Assembly (NCBI GenBank): GCA_964515335.1
Contig: CAZETS010000026.1
Location: 1-64,000, forward strand
From: TMED88 sp964515335
GTDB taxonomy: Bacteria > Myxococcota_A > UBA9160 > UBA4427
Length of the DNA stretch: 64,000 nucleotides
Reading direction: 5' to 3'
Positions 1-7,622 of this stretch are shown here, one piece after another. The notes beneath the pieces were generated by a model. That model saw only the letters and a list, made by a program, of their open reading frames with translations. It was not told the origin of the DNA and did no database searches. How positions within the stretch are numbered: the stretch's first letter is position 1; each line of letters begins with the position of its first letter. Made by a program: the position numbers and the translations under genes.

Positions 1-113
1 GGGCCCAATCTTCGAGCCACCTCTGATGGCTGAACGTGGCGCTGCTCGCCGGTGCGAGTGGCCGGGGCGGCCTGGGCTTCGAGCTGGACCGATCGGCAGT
101 TGGCAGGCCGCGA

Positions 114-1163
114 CTACAACGCCACGCTGCGAGCGGCTCGGCGCCCCGCGAGCCACGCTTGGGCGCCGAACGCGCAGGCGATCAGCAGAGCGACGAACAC
201 GCCGCGGGCCGGCCAGCCCGCGGACGGAACCGGCGCCGACGGAAGCACCTGACCTGTGATCAAGAACTGCGTCGTCTCGACTGAATCGATCGAAGGCTGT
301 CCCTCGACCCAGGGGTCGAGGCCAATCGCGAACTCGCTCCCGCTCAGCTCCGCCCAGAGGAGCGGGCCACCGCCGACCTCGGGTCCCTCGACGCGAAACA
401 CGTCGTAGCTCGGGCCCAGGGGGCTGCCTTCGATCGTGCACTCGAGCATTCCCGGCTCGCCGAGCGGCACCGGTGCCAGAAAACCCGAGGGCTGCGGTCC
501 GCCAACGCAGGTGAGGAAGCGGTCGAAACCGCTGAACGTCCACGGGACGGTGCCAGGAGGGCTGGTCGGATAGGAGGACTGATCGAAGGTTCCGGGCGCG
601 ACCGGGTCGGGAGGAAACTGAAAAGCCTCCTTGACCGCGTCGCTGTTCGATGCGCGGCTTCCGTCGGAGTTGAAGTTGACGTTGGCGGGGATGTTGTCGA
701 ACACGCCAAAGGGAGTCGTGACGGTGTAGAGCTCGCCGTCCAGCAGGCTGTCGACGCGGAACTCCATGCTTTGAAGCACGAGCTCCTGGCCCGCGACAGG
801 AGTCCGGTCACCGTTTGCGTCGAGCGGGTAGGTGCCGGCCAGATGCATGGTGAGAGTAGCCGTCGACTGACCGCCGGGGCGCGCCGCGTCCGGATTCCCG
901 CCCTTGCCCCCGTAGGTGTACATCCGGGCTTGAGCGACCCAATAGAAGACCGGATTCGGGAATGTCGTCGGGACCTCATCGGCCGGACCGCAGGAACCGT
1001 TGGTTGCCAGGCACGGCTGCAGAACCAGGTCGTTGGCGTCCCTGTAGAAAGACGGAAATCCATGCAACGGGTCGACGCCACCGCCGAAGAGCCCGGCGAT
1101 CGCAACGGACGCCGGAACCAGGACGATTGCCGACACCAGGATTACGGTTGCTTTCTTCGTCAT
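114..1163 (-). CDS. Secreted protein with C-terminal membrane-anchor tail, function unknown
   Basis: This 349-residue protein has no family I recognise. The ATG at 1163 is chosen because it opens directly on a signal peptide (MTKK followed by a hydrophobic stretch to about residue 24); the reading frame stays open upstream, but that stretch is arginine-rich and not protein-like. The mature part is rich in Pro, Gly, Asp and aromatic residues with few charged runs, as in extracellular beta proteins. The C-terminus is tripartite: a PVPSAGW motif, a hydrophobic helix of about 20 residues, then GRRAAR. That layout resembles PEP-CTERM or MYXO-CTERM sorting tails, but I see neither a sortase nor an exosortase here. 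The gene is divergent from the histidine kinase at 1441. Export is well supported; the role is unknown. Confidence 0.75.
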   Translation of the reverse strand: MTKKATVILVSAIVLVPASVAIAGLFGGGVDPLHGFPSFYRDANDLVLQPCLATNGSCGPADEVPTTFPNPVFYWVAQARMYTYGGKGGNPDAARPGGQSTATLTMHLAGTYPLDANGDRTPVAGQELVLQSMEFRVDSLLDGELYTVTTPFGVFDNIPANVNFNSDGSRASNSDAVKEAFQFPPDPVAPGTFDQSSYPTSPPGTVPWTFSGFDRFLTCVGGPQPSGFLAPVPLGEPGMLECTIEGSPLGPSYDVFRVEGPEVGGGPLLWAELSGSEFAIGLDPWVEGQPSIDSVETTQFLITGQVLPSAPVPSAGWPARGVFVALLIACAFGAQAWLAGRRAARSVAL

Positions 1164-1285
1164 GTCCCCCCCGATCTCTCGGAAAACCTCGTGGCGCGAC
1201 GCACAGATGTGACACTGCGAGAATCGAGCGTTCGGGCAGCTTTCTTTAGCGGGAGGGGAAGAAACAGCTTGATGCGGACTCCGGT

Positions 1286-1307
1286 GTGGCTTTTTGCCCC
1301 CAGCCAC
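1286..1307. other. Stem-loop in divergent promoter region
   Basis: GTGGCT (1286-1291) pairs with AGCCAC (1302-1307) around a 10-base loop. It lies in the 277-base region between the divergent secreted-protein and histidine-kinase genes, within the leader of the former. It could be an operator or a leader hairpin. I see no matching known motif and no other clear promoter element in this region. Confidence 0.3.
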
Positions 1308-1440
1308 TGTAACATCAACGTACTTACGTCGAGGCAACGGGCAAACCACTGACGCTTGCCGGAAGGCATAGGGGGATTTCGTGGCCGGGCAGCGCCTGCT
1401 GTGAGAAACTGAGCTGCGCCCTCGTGCCGCACGACTCACC

Positions 1441-2814
1441 ATGGACCTGAACCTGAACCTGGACGCGCTCCTTCCCGCTCGAGCGCGACCGGCATCGCCC
1501 GAAGTTCGCAGGCGCCTCGTTCTCCTGGCGGCGATCACCTGCTTCGCGGTTGTCTCGCTCGTCGCCGCCATGAGCTACGCCTCACAGCACGTCGAGCTGT
1601 CGCCGGGTCGCACGGCGTCGTTCTGGATCGGGATGGGGCTGTTTCTGGCGGCTCCTCTGGTGACGCGCCTTTCGGGGTCGGTCGATGGTGGTCTGGCGGT
1701 CGCGCTGATCGCGGGGATGACCGTGAGCATCATTCCCGCCTACTACCAGGGCGGGCTGAATTCGGTTTTCATGATCTGGCTCGTCGTGATTCCGATGGTG
1801 GCCACGCTCTATCTGCGCGCCTGGTTTGGCATCGCCGCGAGCCTCGTGGGCGCCTTGATCGTCGTTGGCTTCTTCGTACTGGAGGTCCGAAACGCGCTTC
1901 CCCAATTCGCGCAAGGCGACGAGAACGTACTCGTTCTATTGAATCTGCTGCTGGCACTTGTCTTCATGGCCTACATGAGCCTGGCGGCGCGCGGTGCGCT
2001 GAAGAGTCGTGAGGAGGCGCTCCTGGAGGCAGCCACGGAGGCCAAAGAGAGCGCGCGGGTCATCGAGGAGCGCGACGAGCAACTCGTGCGGGCGCAACGG
2101 TTGGAGAGTATCGGGCGGCTGACCGGGGGCGTGGCCCACGACTTCAACAACCTTCTGACGGTGATCAACGGTCACGCGGAGACGGCTCTCGAAGACGTGC
2201 TCGATGCGTCGGAGGTGGAAGAGTCGTTGAGCGAGGTCTTGAAGGCCGGCGAGCGGGCGGCGGTGCTGATCCGGCAACTCCTGGCGTTCAGCCGCCGTCA
2301 GACCCTCGAGCCGGAGATCGTATGTCTGAACCAAGTGATCGATGAGTTCCTGAAGATGGTGCGGAGAATGATGCCCGAGAACGTCGCGATGGAAGCGCGC
2401 CTTGCGGTTGATCTCTGGACCGTTTGCGTCGACCCGAATCGGATCGAGCAGGTCCTGATGAACATGGCGGTGAACGCCCGGGACGCCATGCCGGAAGGGG
2501 GAACGCTCTCCATCGAGACCGCCAACCGGGTGCTGCGCGCGGGCGAGATGTCAGGGCTATCGCCCGGCGAGTACATCCGGGTGGCCATCCGCGACACGGG
2601 CATCGGGATGGACGAGAAGACACAGGAACAGGTCTTCGAGCCCTACTTCACCACCAAGGAGATGGGCAGGGGAACGGGACTCGGCCTCGCCATGGCCTAC
2701 GGCACGGTGACCCAGAGTGGCGGGGGCATCACGATCGACAGCCGCCCGGGTGAAGGGTGCGAGATCGCGATGCTGCTGCCGCGCTCGACCGAGAACTCCC
2801 CAGCAGTCTGCTGA
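1441..2814 (+). CDS. Membrane sensor histidine kinase
   Basis: This 457-residue protein is a two-component sensor kinase of the inner membrane. Six hydrophobic segments (about residues 23-47, 59-77, 83-102, 108-128, 130-149 and 162-181) form an integral-membrane sensor with no large periplasmic loop. A short coiled-coil linker leads to the HisKA domain, with the phospho-accepting His233 in a GGVAHDFNN H-box, and then the HATPase domain with the N-box (MNMAVNARDAM, Asn345), a DTGIGM G1 box (from residue 385) and a GTGLGLA G2 box. The H-box type is the one common in PAS-linked and hybrid kinases, yet there is no PAS and no receiver. No response regulator lies nearby, so this is an orphan kinase. 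The signal and partner are unknown. Confidence 0.93.
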   Translation: MDLNLNLDALLPARARPASPEVRRRLVLLAAITCFAVVSLVAAMSYASQHVELSPGRTASFWIGMGLFLAAPLVTRLSGSVDGGLAVALIAGMTVSIIPAYYQGGLNSVFMIWLVVIPMVATLYLRAWFGIAASLVGALIVVGFFVLEVRNALPQFAQGDENVLVLLNLLLALVFMAYMSLAARGALKSREEALLEAATEAKESARVIEERDEQLVRAQRLESIGRLTGGVAHDFNNLLTVINGHAETALEDVLDASEVEESLSEVLKAGERAAVLIRQLLAFSRRQTLEPEIVCLNQVIDEFLKMVRRMMPENVAMEARLAVDLWTVCVDPNRIEQVLMNMAVNARDAMPEGGTLSIETANRVLRAGEMSGLSPGEYIRVAIRDTGIGMDEKTQEQVFEPYFTTKEMGRGTGLGLAMAYGTVTQSGGGITIDSRPGEGCEIAMLLPRSTENSPAVC

Positions 2815-2874
2815 CCGCTGTCCGCGCAGTCGCGTCCCCCTCCTCCCACGCCCCCCTTGGGGGATTCCTGAATG

Positions 2875-2909
2875 AAAGCAGCCGCTCGCGTGGCTGCTTT
2901 TCTCTTTGG
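2875..2909 (+). terminator. Rho-independent terminator after the histidine kinase
   Basis: A perfect 9-bp stem, AAAGCAGCC (2875-2883) with GGCTGCTTT (2892-2900), has an 8-base loop and is followed by a T-rich tail (TTTTCTCTTT). It lies 60 bases after the kinase stop codon. It is the clearest intrinsic terminator in the window. Confidence 0.88.
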
Positions 2910-3234
2910 GGAGCACTTCTGGGCATTTCTTCCCATATCCGGGATTTCGAGGCCGCTTTTCGAGCCAGCCACCGATGAGTGGTGTGATGCCGAACGGACG
3001 GCGGCGTCCATGAGGTCGCCGCCAGAGAGCCGGGGAGCCGGGAAGCAGGGAGAGAGTGGCTGGACGCGCCGCTGCAGGGCGGCGGTGACCGGAGCGCACT
3101 CGGCGGCTTGAACGGATTCGTATCGGCAGCGTACTCTGGTGACGCGACGGCGCCTCACCCCGAGGGTTTCCGTCGCGCCTCGAGCCCTGGAGTGTCCGGT
3201 GGTGTCCCGTCAGCCCCGCGCGCCACACGTCCCG
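2910..3234. other. Intergenic region without a recognised gene
   Basis: This stretch lies between the kinase terminator and the preferred start of the endonuclease gene. The endonuclease frame is open from a GTG at 3139, but the intervening residues are Arg/Pro-rich and precede the signal peptide. I see no RNA gene and no clear promoter boxes. Confidence 0.5.
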
Positions 3235-4917
3235 ATGCTGCGCGTCTGCCGACCAGTCGTCGTTGCGGTCTGCCTGTTTCTGCATCTGCTGCTCGGTTGG
3301 CGACAACCGGCCGGTGCGGAGCCCCCTCCAGGCTATTACGCGACGGTCGACACCTCGAACCCCACCGCCTTCGCGATCACGCTCCACGACGCGATCGACG
3401 ACCACACCCGCTTCCCCTACACGAGCAGCGCCACGGATACGTGGGACATCCTCGAGTCGGCACAGGAAGACCCGAGCGATCCCACCGCCATCCTCGATGT
3501 CTATCGCAACGAGAGCTATCCGAAGCAGGGCGGCGGAAACATCTTCTACCAGCGCGAGCACATCTGGCCCAGGTCGTTCGGCATCCCGAACGACGGCTCG
3601 CACAACTACGCTTACACGGACGCCCACATGCTGCGTCTCGCCGACGGGTCGTACAACGGGTCGCGCGGGAACAGGCCGTTCGGCGGCTGCGACGCCGCCT
3701 GCGTGATGCGCGAGACGGTGGCGAATGCCGGCCAGGGCGGTGGCAGCGACCCGTACCCCGGCGACGACAACTGGTATCGCAGCCCCGGTGGTCTCGGCGG
3801 CCTGCTGGGGCGATGGGAGGCCTGGAGCGGTCGCCGCGGAGACATCGCCCGCGCGATGCTCTACGCCGACATTCGTTACGAGGGGGGGCAGCACGGCGTC
3901 ACGGGTTTCGCCGAGCCGGACTTGATCCTCACCGATGACGAGAGCCTGATCGACGCGTCGCATACGGGAGCCAACGAGCCGGTGGCCTACATGGGGCTCC
4001 TCGCGGTGCTCCTCGCCTGGCACGCCGAAGATCCGGTCGACGACTTCGAGCGCAACCGCAACGAAGTGGTCTTCTCGTACCAGGGCAACCGCAACCCCTT
4101 CGTCGACCATCCCGAATGGGTCGACCTCCTCTACGTGGCAGGCGCCTGTGTGGCCGATGCGGACTGCGACGACGGCGTGTTCTGCAACGGCAGCGAGATC
4201 TGCTCGCCCTCCGGAACCTGTCAGGCGGGCGCAGAGGCGTGCGCGGCGCCGCTCTCCTGCAGTGAAGTCGCGCAGATCTGTCTGCCGCCCGCCGGGGCCG
4301 GCGAGGTGTGGATCAACGAGATCCACTACGACAACGCATCTTCCGATACGGGCGAGTTCTTCGAGATCGCCGGCACGGCCGGGACGTCGCTGGCCGGTTG
4401 GTCGCTCGTCGGATACAACGGCTCGAACGGGTCGATCTACGCGACAGTGCCGCTGTCGGGCACCCTGCCGATGCAAGATGGCTGCGGTGGCACGCTCGAC
4501 TTCGCGATGACCGGGATGCAGAACGGCTCGCCCGACGGCCTCGCGCTCGTGAATGCCGGCGGGGAACTCGTCGAGTTCATCTCCTACGAGGGCGCATTCG
4601 CGGTCACGGTCGGCCCGGCCGCAGGCGAGACGTCGCTGGACATCGCCGTGAGCGAGACGGGCTCGACGCCGATCGGGCATTCGCTCCAGCTCGAGGGCGC
4701 CGGGCACCTGCGGCTGGACTTCAGCTGGGCGGCGCCTGCCGGGGCCACGCGGGGGCTGCCCAACGGCGGACAGAGCTTCGGCGAGTGCGCGGCGACACCG
4801 GTCCCGGCGGTCTCCTCCGAGATCGGACGGCCGCTGCTGGCCCTGGCGCTACTCGCGTGCGCGTGGCTTTTGCTGCTGACGCGCAGGGCCGGCGCCAAAC
4901 CGCGGCAGGCGGCCTGA
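3235..4917 (+). CDS. Secreted endonuclease I fused to a lamin-tail domain, C-terminally anchored
   Basis: This 560-residue exported nuclease starts at the ATG at 3235, which opens on a signal peptide ending near GAEPPP; an in-frame GTG at 3139 is the alternative. Residues about 35-300 are an Endonuclease I (NucM/EndA, His-Me finger) domain: EHIWPRSFG with catalytic His109, metal-site GNRPFGG (Asn146) and RGDIARAMLYADIRYEG from residue 201. A cysteine-rich linker (CDDGVFCNG type) follows. A lamin-tail (LTD) beta-sandwich begins at VWINEIHYDN, about residue 358, and runs to about 530. The tail is PVPAVS, a hydrophobic helix, then LTRR, like the anchor on the protein at 114-1163. Extracellular DNA degradation for nutrition or matrix turnover is inferred. 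Confidence 0.88.
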   Translation: MLRVCRPVVVAVCLFLHLLLGWRQPAGAEPPPGYYATVDTSNPTAFAITLHDAIDDHTRFPYTSSATDTWDILESAQEDPSDPTAILDVYRNESYPKQGGGNIFYQREHIWPRSFGIPNDGSHNYAYTDAHMLRLADGSYNGSRGNRPFGGCDAACVMRETVANAGQGGGSDPYPGDDNWYRSPGGLGGLLGRWEAWSGRRGDIARAMLYADIRYEGGQHGVTGFAEPDLILTDDESLIDASHTGANEPVAYMGLLAVLLAWHAEDPVDDFERNRNEVVFSYQGNRNPFVDHPEWVDLLYVAGACVADADCDDGVFCNGSEICSPSGTCQAGAEACAAPLSCSEVAQICLPPAGAGEVWINEIHYDNASSDTGEFFEIAGTAGTSLAGWSLVGYNGSNGSIYATVPLSGTLPMQDGCGGTLDFAMTGMQNGSPDGLALVNAGGELVEFISYEGAFAVTVGPAAGETSLDIAVSETGSTPIGHSLQLEGAGHLRLDFSWAAPAGATRGLPNGGQSFGECAATPVPAVSSEIGRPLLALALLACAWLLLLTRRAGAKPRQAA

Positions 4918-5049
4918 AGGCGCCACTCACCCGGCCACCAGGCGATTGCCTTCGGCACTTGTCCCGGTCGGTGCGTGAGTTTTGCGCCCTGGCTGCACAT
5001 GCACGTGCTTGGTTTGCGTACTTGCACGTGAGTCGCCGTAACCAGTCTC

Positions 5050-5093
5050 ACCTATAGCTACGCGACGAACCGCCGATGCGTCGTCGTATAGGT
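5050..5093 (+). promoter_or_regulatory. Long interrupted inverted repeat in the leader of the envelope operon
   Basis: ACCTATA (5050-5056) pairs with TATAGGT (5087-5093), and CGACGA (5063-5068) pairs with TCGTCG (5081-5086). This gives 13 base pairs with a single 6-base bulge on the 5' side and a 12-base loop. It lies about 85 bases before the first gene of the operon and could be an operator or a structured leader. No T-tract follows, so a simple terminator is unlikely. Confidence 0.45.
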
Positions 5094-5177
5094 TAAACCG
5101 TGAGGAATGTACCTGTGAGCGAATCCCCCCGCGACTCGCAGCAGTTCGCCCTGAAGAACGCGCGCTCTGTATGTCGT

Positions 5178-5735
5178 ATGCCATATCAGCGTGCGGGATC
5201 TTGCGCGTTGCGTGTGATCGCCGTGTGTCTGCCGCTCGCTGCGTGCGTCGTGGTTGCCGGCACGGCGAGCGGCGACGAGATCGCCAACGCCACGATGCAG
5301 GGCCTCGACGAGCAGGTCCAGGAGATCAAGTCGGACGTCCTCGCGATCGCCGCGGAGCTGACGCGGCTCGAAGAGAAGCTCCTGTATCCGTCCGACACCC
5401 AGGTCTCGGTCTTCGTATCCCTCGCTGCCGGTGACGAGTCGCGGCTCGACTCGGTCGAAATCCTGCTCGACGGCGAGCCGGTCGCTCGGCACATCTACAG
5501 CTTCAAGGAGCTCGAGGCCCTGCAGAAGGGCGGGGTGCAGCGGCTCTATACGGGGAACCTGGCCACCGGCGATCACCGGCTCGACGTCAAGGTCGCGGGA
5601 AAGCTGCCGGGCGGCCGTGACTTCGCCGGCGCCGAGACTTTCGAGATCGAGAAGGCCGTGGCGCCGAAGCTGGTCGAGATCGAGCTGGCGGCGCGCGAGT
5701 TGGGCGGGCCGAGAATCAGGATCGGGGACGACTGA
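5178..5735 (+). CDS. Periplasmic coiled-coil plus beta-sandwich protein, first gene of the envelope operon
   Basis: This 185-residue protein is of unknown function. The ATG at 5178 is preferred because it places a signal peptide (MPYQRAG, hydrophobic to ASGDE) at the N-terminus; the frame is open back to a GTG at 5100. After cleavage there is a short coiled coil (about residues 40-65, heptads of Leu/Ile/Val with Glu/Lys), then an all-beta region rich in paired Val and Asp that looks like an Ig-like sandwich (DSVEILLDGEPV, GDHRLDVKVAGKL). The stop is 3 bases from the next start, so it is co-transcribed with the TPR and ExbB/ExbD genes. A structural or assembly role in the periplasmic part of that complex is inferred from context only. 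Confidence 0.75.
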   Translation: MPYQRAGSCALRVIAVCLPLAACVVVAGTASGDEIANATMQGLDEQVQEIKSDVLAIAAELTRLEEKLLYPSDTQVSVFVSLAAGDESRLDSVEILLDGEPVARHIYSFKELEALQKGGVQRLYTGNLATGDHRLDVKVAGKLPGGRDFAGAETFEIEKAVAPKLVEIELAARELGGPRIRIGDD

Positions 5736-5738
5736 CCG

Positions 5739-7622
5739 ATGCGCGCCGTCTCCCCGCGCTCGACGCTCCTCGCTTCGCTCCTGCTGCTGCTCGCATCGGC
5801 CGGCCCGGCGACGGCGTTCCGGTCCGAAGACCCGTTCTTCGGCGAGGCGCTCTTCCACGCCTACCAGGGGCACTTCTTCGAGGCCCTCGAGCGGCTGGAC
5901 GCCGAAATTGCGCAGCACCACGGCGTCGACGAGCCGGAGCTCGACGCGCTGCACGCCGTCATCGACCACGCCGAGTTCTCGGTGGGCGACTTCGAGCTCC
6001 ACTACAGGATGCACCACCGCGCCGGCCGCGCGATTCGCGCCGTCCTCGAGGCCGACGTGCCCGATGCCGTCCGCAACGAGGCCGCCTATCGCCTGGCGCG
6101 GATCCACTTCCACAAGGACCAGCCCGCGGAGGCCCTCGCGGTTCTCGACGACATCAGGGGAGATGTCCCGGCCGAGCTGCGTGACGACATCGGCTTCCTG
6201 CGCGCCAACGTCCTGATGGCGCTCGATCGCCCGTCCGAGGCGGTCGAAGTCCTGCAGGGGCTGCCGGCCTCCGAAGATCTCGCGGGCTTTGCGGCCTACA
6301 ACCACGCCATCGCGTTGCTGCGCGAAGACCGCTTCGAAGACGCGATCCGCCAGCTCGACACGGCCGGAAAGATCCGCGCCCGCTCGGACGAGAGCCGGGC
6401 GATTCGCGACAAGGCCAACCTGGTGCTCGGCACGCTGCTGCTCGAGGCCACCGAGTTCGGCCTGGCGCAGCGTTCACTCGACCGTGTCCGCATCGAAGGA
6501 CCGTTCTCGAACCGCGCTCTGCTCGGCGCCGGCTGGGCCGACGCCTCCGCCGACAACTACGAGCGGGCGGTGGTTCCGTGGAACCTGCTCGTCGAGCGGG
6601 ACGCCACCGATGCGTCGGTCCAGGAGGCGATGCTCTCGCTGCCGTATGCGTACAGCCAGCTCGGCGTCCACGGCCGCTCGGCGGTGCTCTATGAGCGGGC
6701 CGTGAGGACCTACTCGGACGAGCTGGCCAAGGTGGATGCCTCGATCCAGAGCATCCGGGAGGGCGAGTTCCTCGAGGCGCTCGTCCGCGAGGAGATCCGC
6801 CGGGACACGGACTGGGTGGTTCGCCTGCGCGGCCTGCCCGACGCGCCCGAGACCTTCTACCTGATCTCGCTGATGGCGTCGCACGACTTTCAGACCTCGC
6901 TGCAGAACTATCTGGATCTGGAGGACCTGCGTCGCAAGCTCTCGGCCTGGCGGCGGACGCTGGCCGCGTTCGAAGACGTCACGCGGCTGCGCCGCGCCTA
7001 CTACGAGCCCCTGATTCCCGAGATCGACGACCGCTTCAGACGCCTCGATTCGCGGCTGCGGCTGCGGCTCGAGCAGCGCCGCAGCCTCGATCAGCGCCTC
7101 CAGAGCATGTTGACCGCACCGCGGCCGGACCTGCTGGCGACGGCCGACGAGCAGGCCCTCGAGGCGCGGCTCGATCGGCTCGACGAGTTGCTGGCGGCCG
7201 CCGCCGGCCCGGAAGGCGAGGCGCTGCGAGCCCGCCTGGGACGTCTGCGTGGCCGGCTCCATTGGGATCTCACGACTGGCTATCACGAGCGGCTGACGGA
7301 CACCCACGCCCACCTGCGCGCGCTCACCCGGGACGTCGAGCGGATGCAGGTCGGCTACGACCGCTTCGTGCGCACGCGGCAGGCGGCGCTGCACAGCTAC
7401 GAGGGCTACCAGCGCAGCATCGAGTCGCTGCGTGGACGGATCGGCCGCGCCGTCGAGCGGGTCGATGCGCTGATGAAACGGCAGGGCCACCTGCTCGAGT
7501 CCGTCGCGGTGCGCGAGCTGGTCGGCCGCCGCGAGAAGCTGCTCGCCTATCAGAACAAGGCGAGATTCGCCTTCGCGGACAGCTACGACCGCGCCGTCAA
7601 GGCACAGGCGGAAGCGCGATGA
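5739..7622 (+). CDS. Exported TPR and coiled-coil protein
   Basis: This 627-residue protein has a signal peptide (MRAVSPRST, hydrophobic, cut near ATAFRS). Residues about 35-350 are helical repeats of TPR character (AYRLARIHFHKDQPAEALAVL; AAYNHAIALLREDRFEDAI). The rest, about 400-620, is a long Arg/Leu/Glu-rich coiled coil (RLDSRLRLRLEQRRSLDQRL). TPR scaffolds of this kind connect inner-membrane ExbB/ExbD/TonB-type motors to outer-membrane partners. The next gene starts inside its stop codon (ATGA at 7619-7622), so the two are translationally coupled. Family placement beyond TPR protein is not possible from sequence reading. Confidence 0.85.
   Translation: MRAVSPRSTLLASLLLLLASAGPATAFRSEDPFFGEALFHAYQGHFFEALERLDAEIAQHHGVDEPELDALHAVIDHAEFSVGDFELHYRMHHRAGRAIRAVLEADVPDAVRNEAAYRLARIHFHKDQPAEALAVLDDIRGDVPAELRDDIGFLRANVLMALDRPSEAVEVLQGLPASEDLAGFAAYNHAIALLREDRFEDAIRQLDTAGKIRARSDESRAIRDKANLVLGTLLLEATEFGLAQRSLDRVRIEGPFSNRALLGAGWADASADNYERAVVPWNLLVERDATDASVQEAMLSLPYAYSQLGVHGRSAVLYERAVRTYSDELAKVDASIQSIREGEFLEALVREEIRRDTDWVVRLRGLPDAPETFYLISLMASHDFQTSLQNYLDLEDLRRKLSAWRRTLAAFEDVTRLRRAYYEPLIPEIDDRFRRLDSRLRLRLEQRRSLDQRLQSMLTAPRPDLLATADEQALEARLDRLDELLAAAAGPEGEALRARLGRLRGRLHWDLTTGYHERLTDTHAHLRALTRDVERMQVGYDRFVRTRQAALHSYEGYQRSIESLRGRIGRAVERVDALMKRQGHLLESVAVRELVGRREKLLAYQNKARFAFADSYDRAVKAQAEAR

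Noticed and set aside
1331..1370. Possible second c-di-GMP aptamer (CGGGCAAACC with GACGC nearby)
   Set aside because: The GAAA-capped helix, GACGCAAAG and AGCGGGG elements are missing and no P1 can be drawn; only GGGCAAACC is shared by chance.
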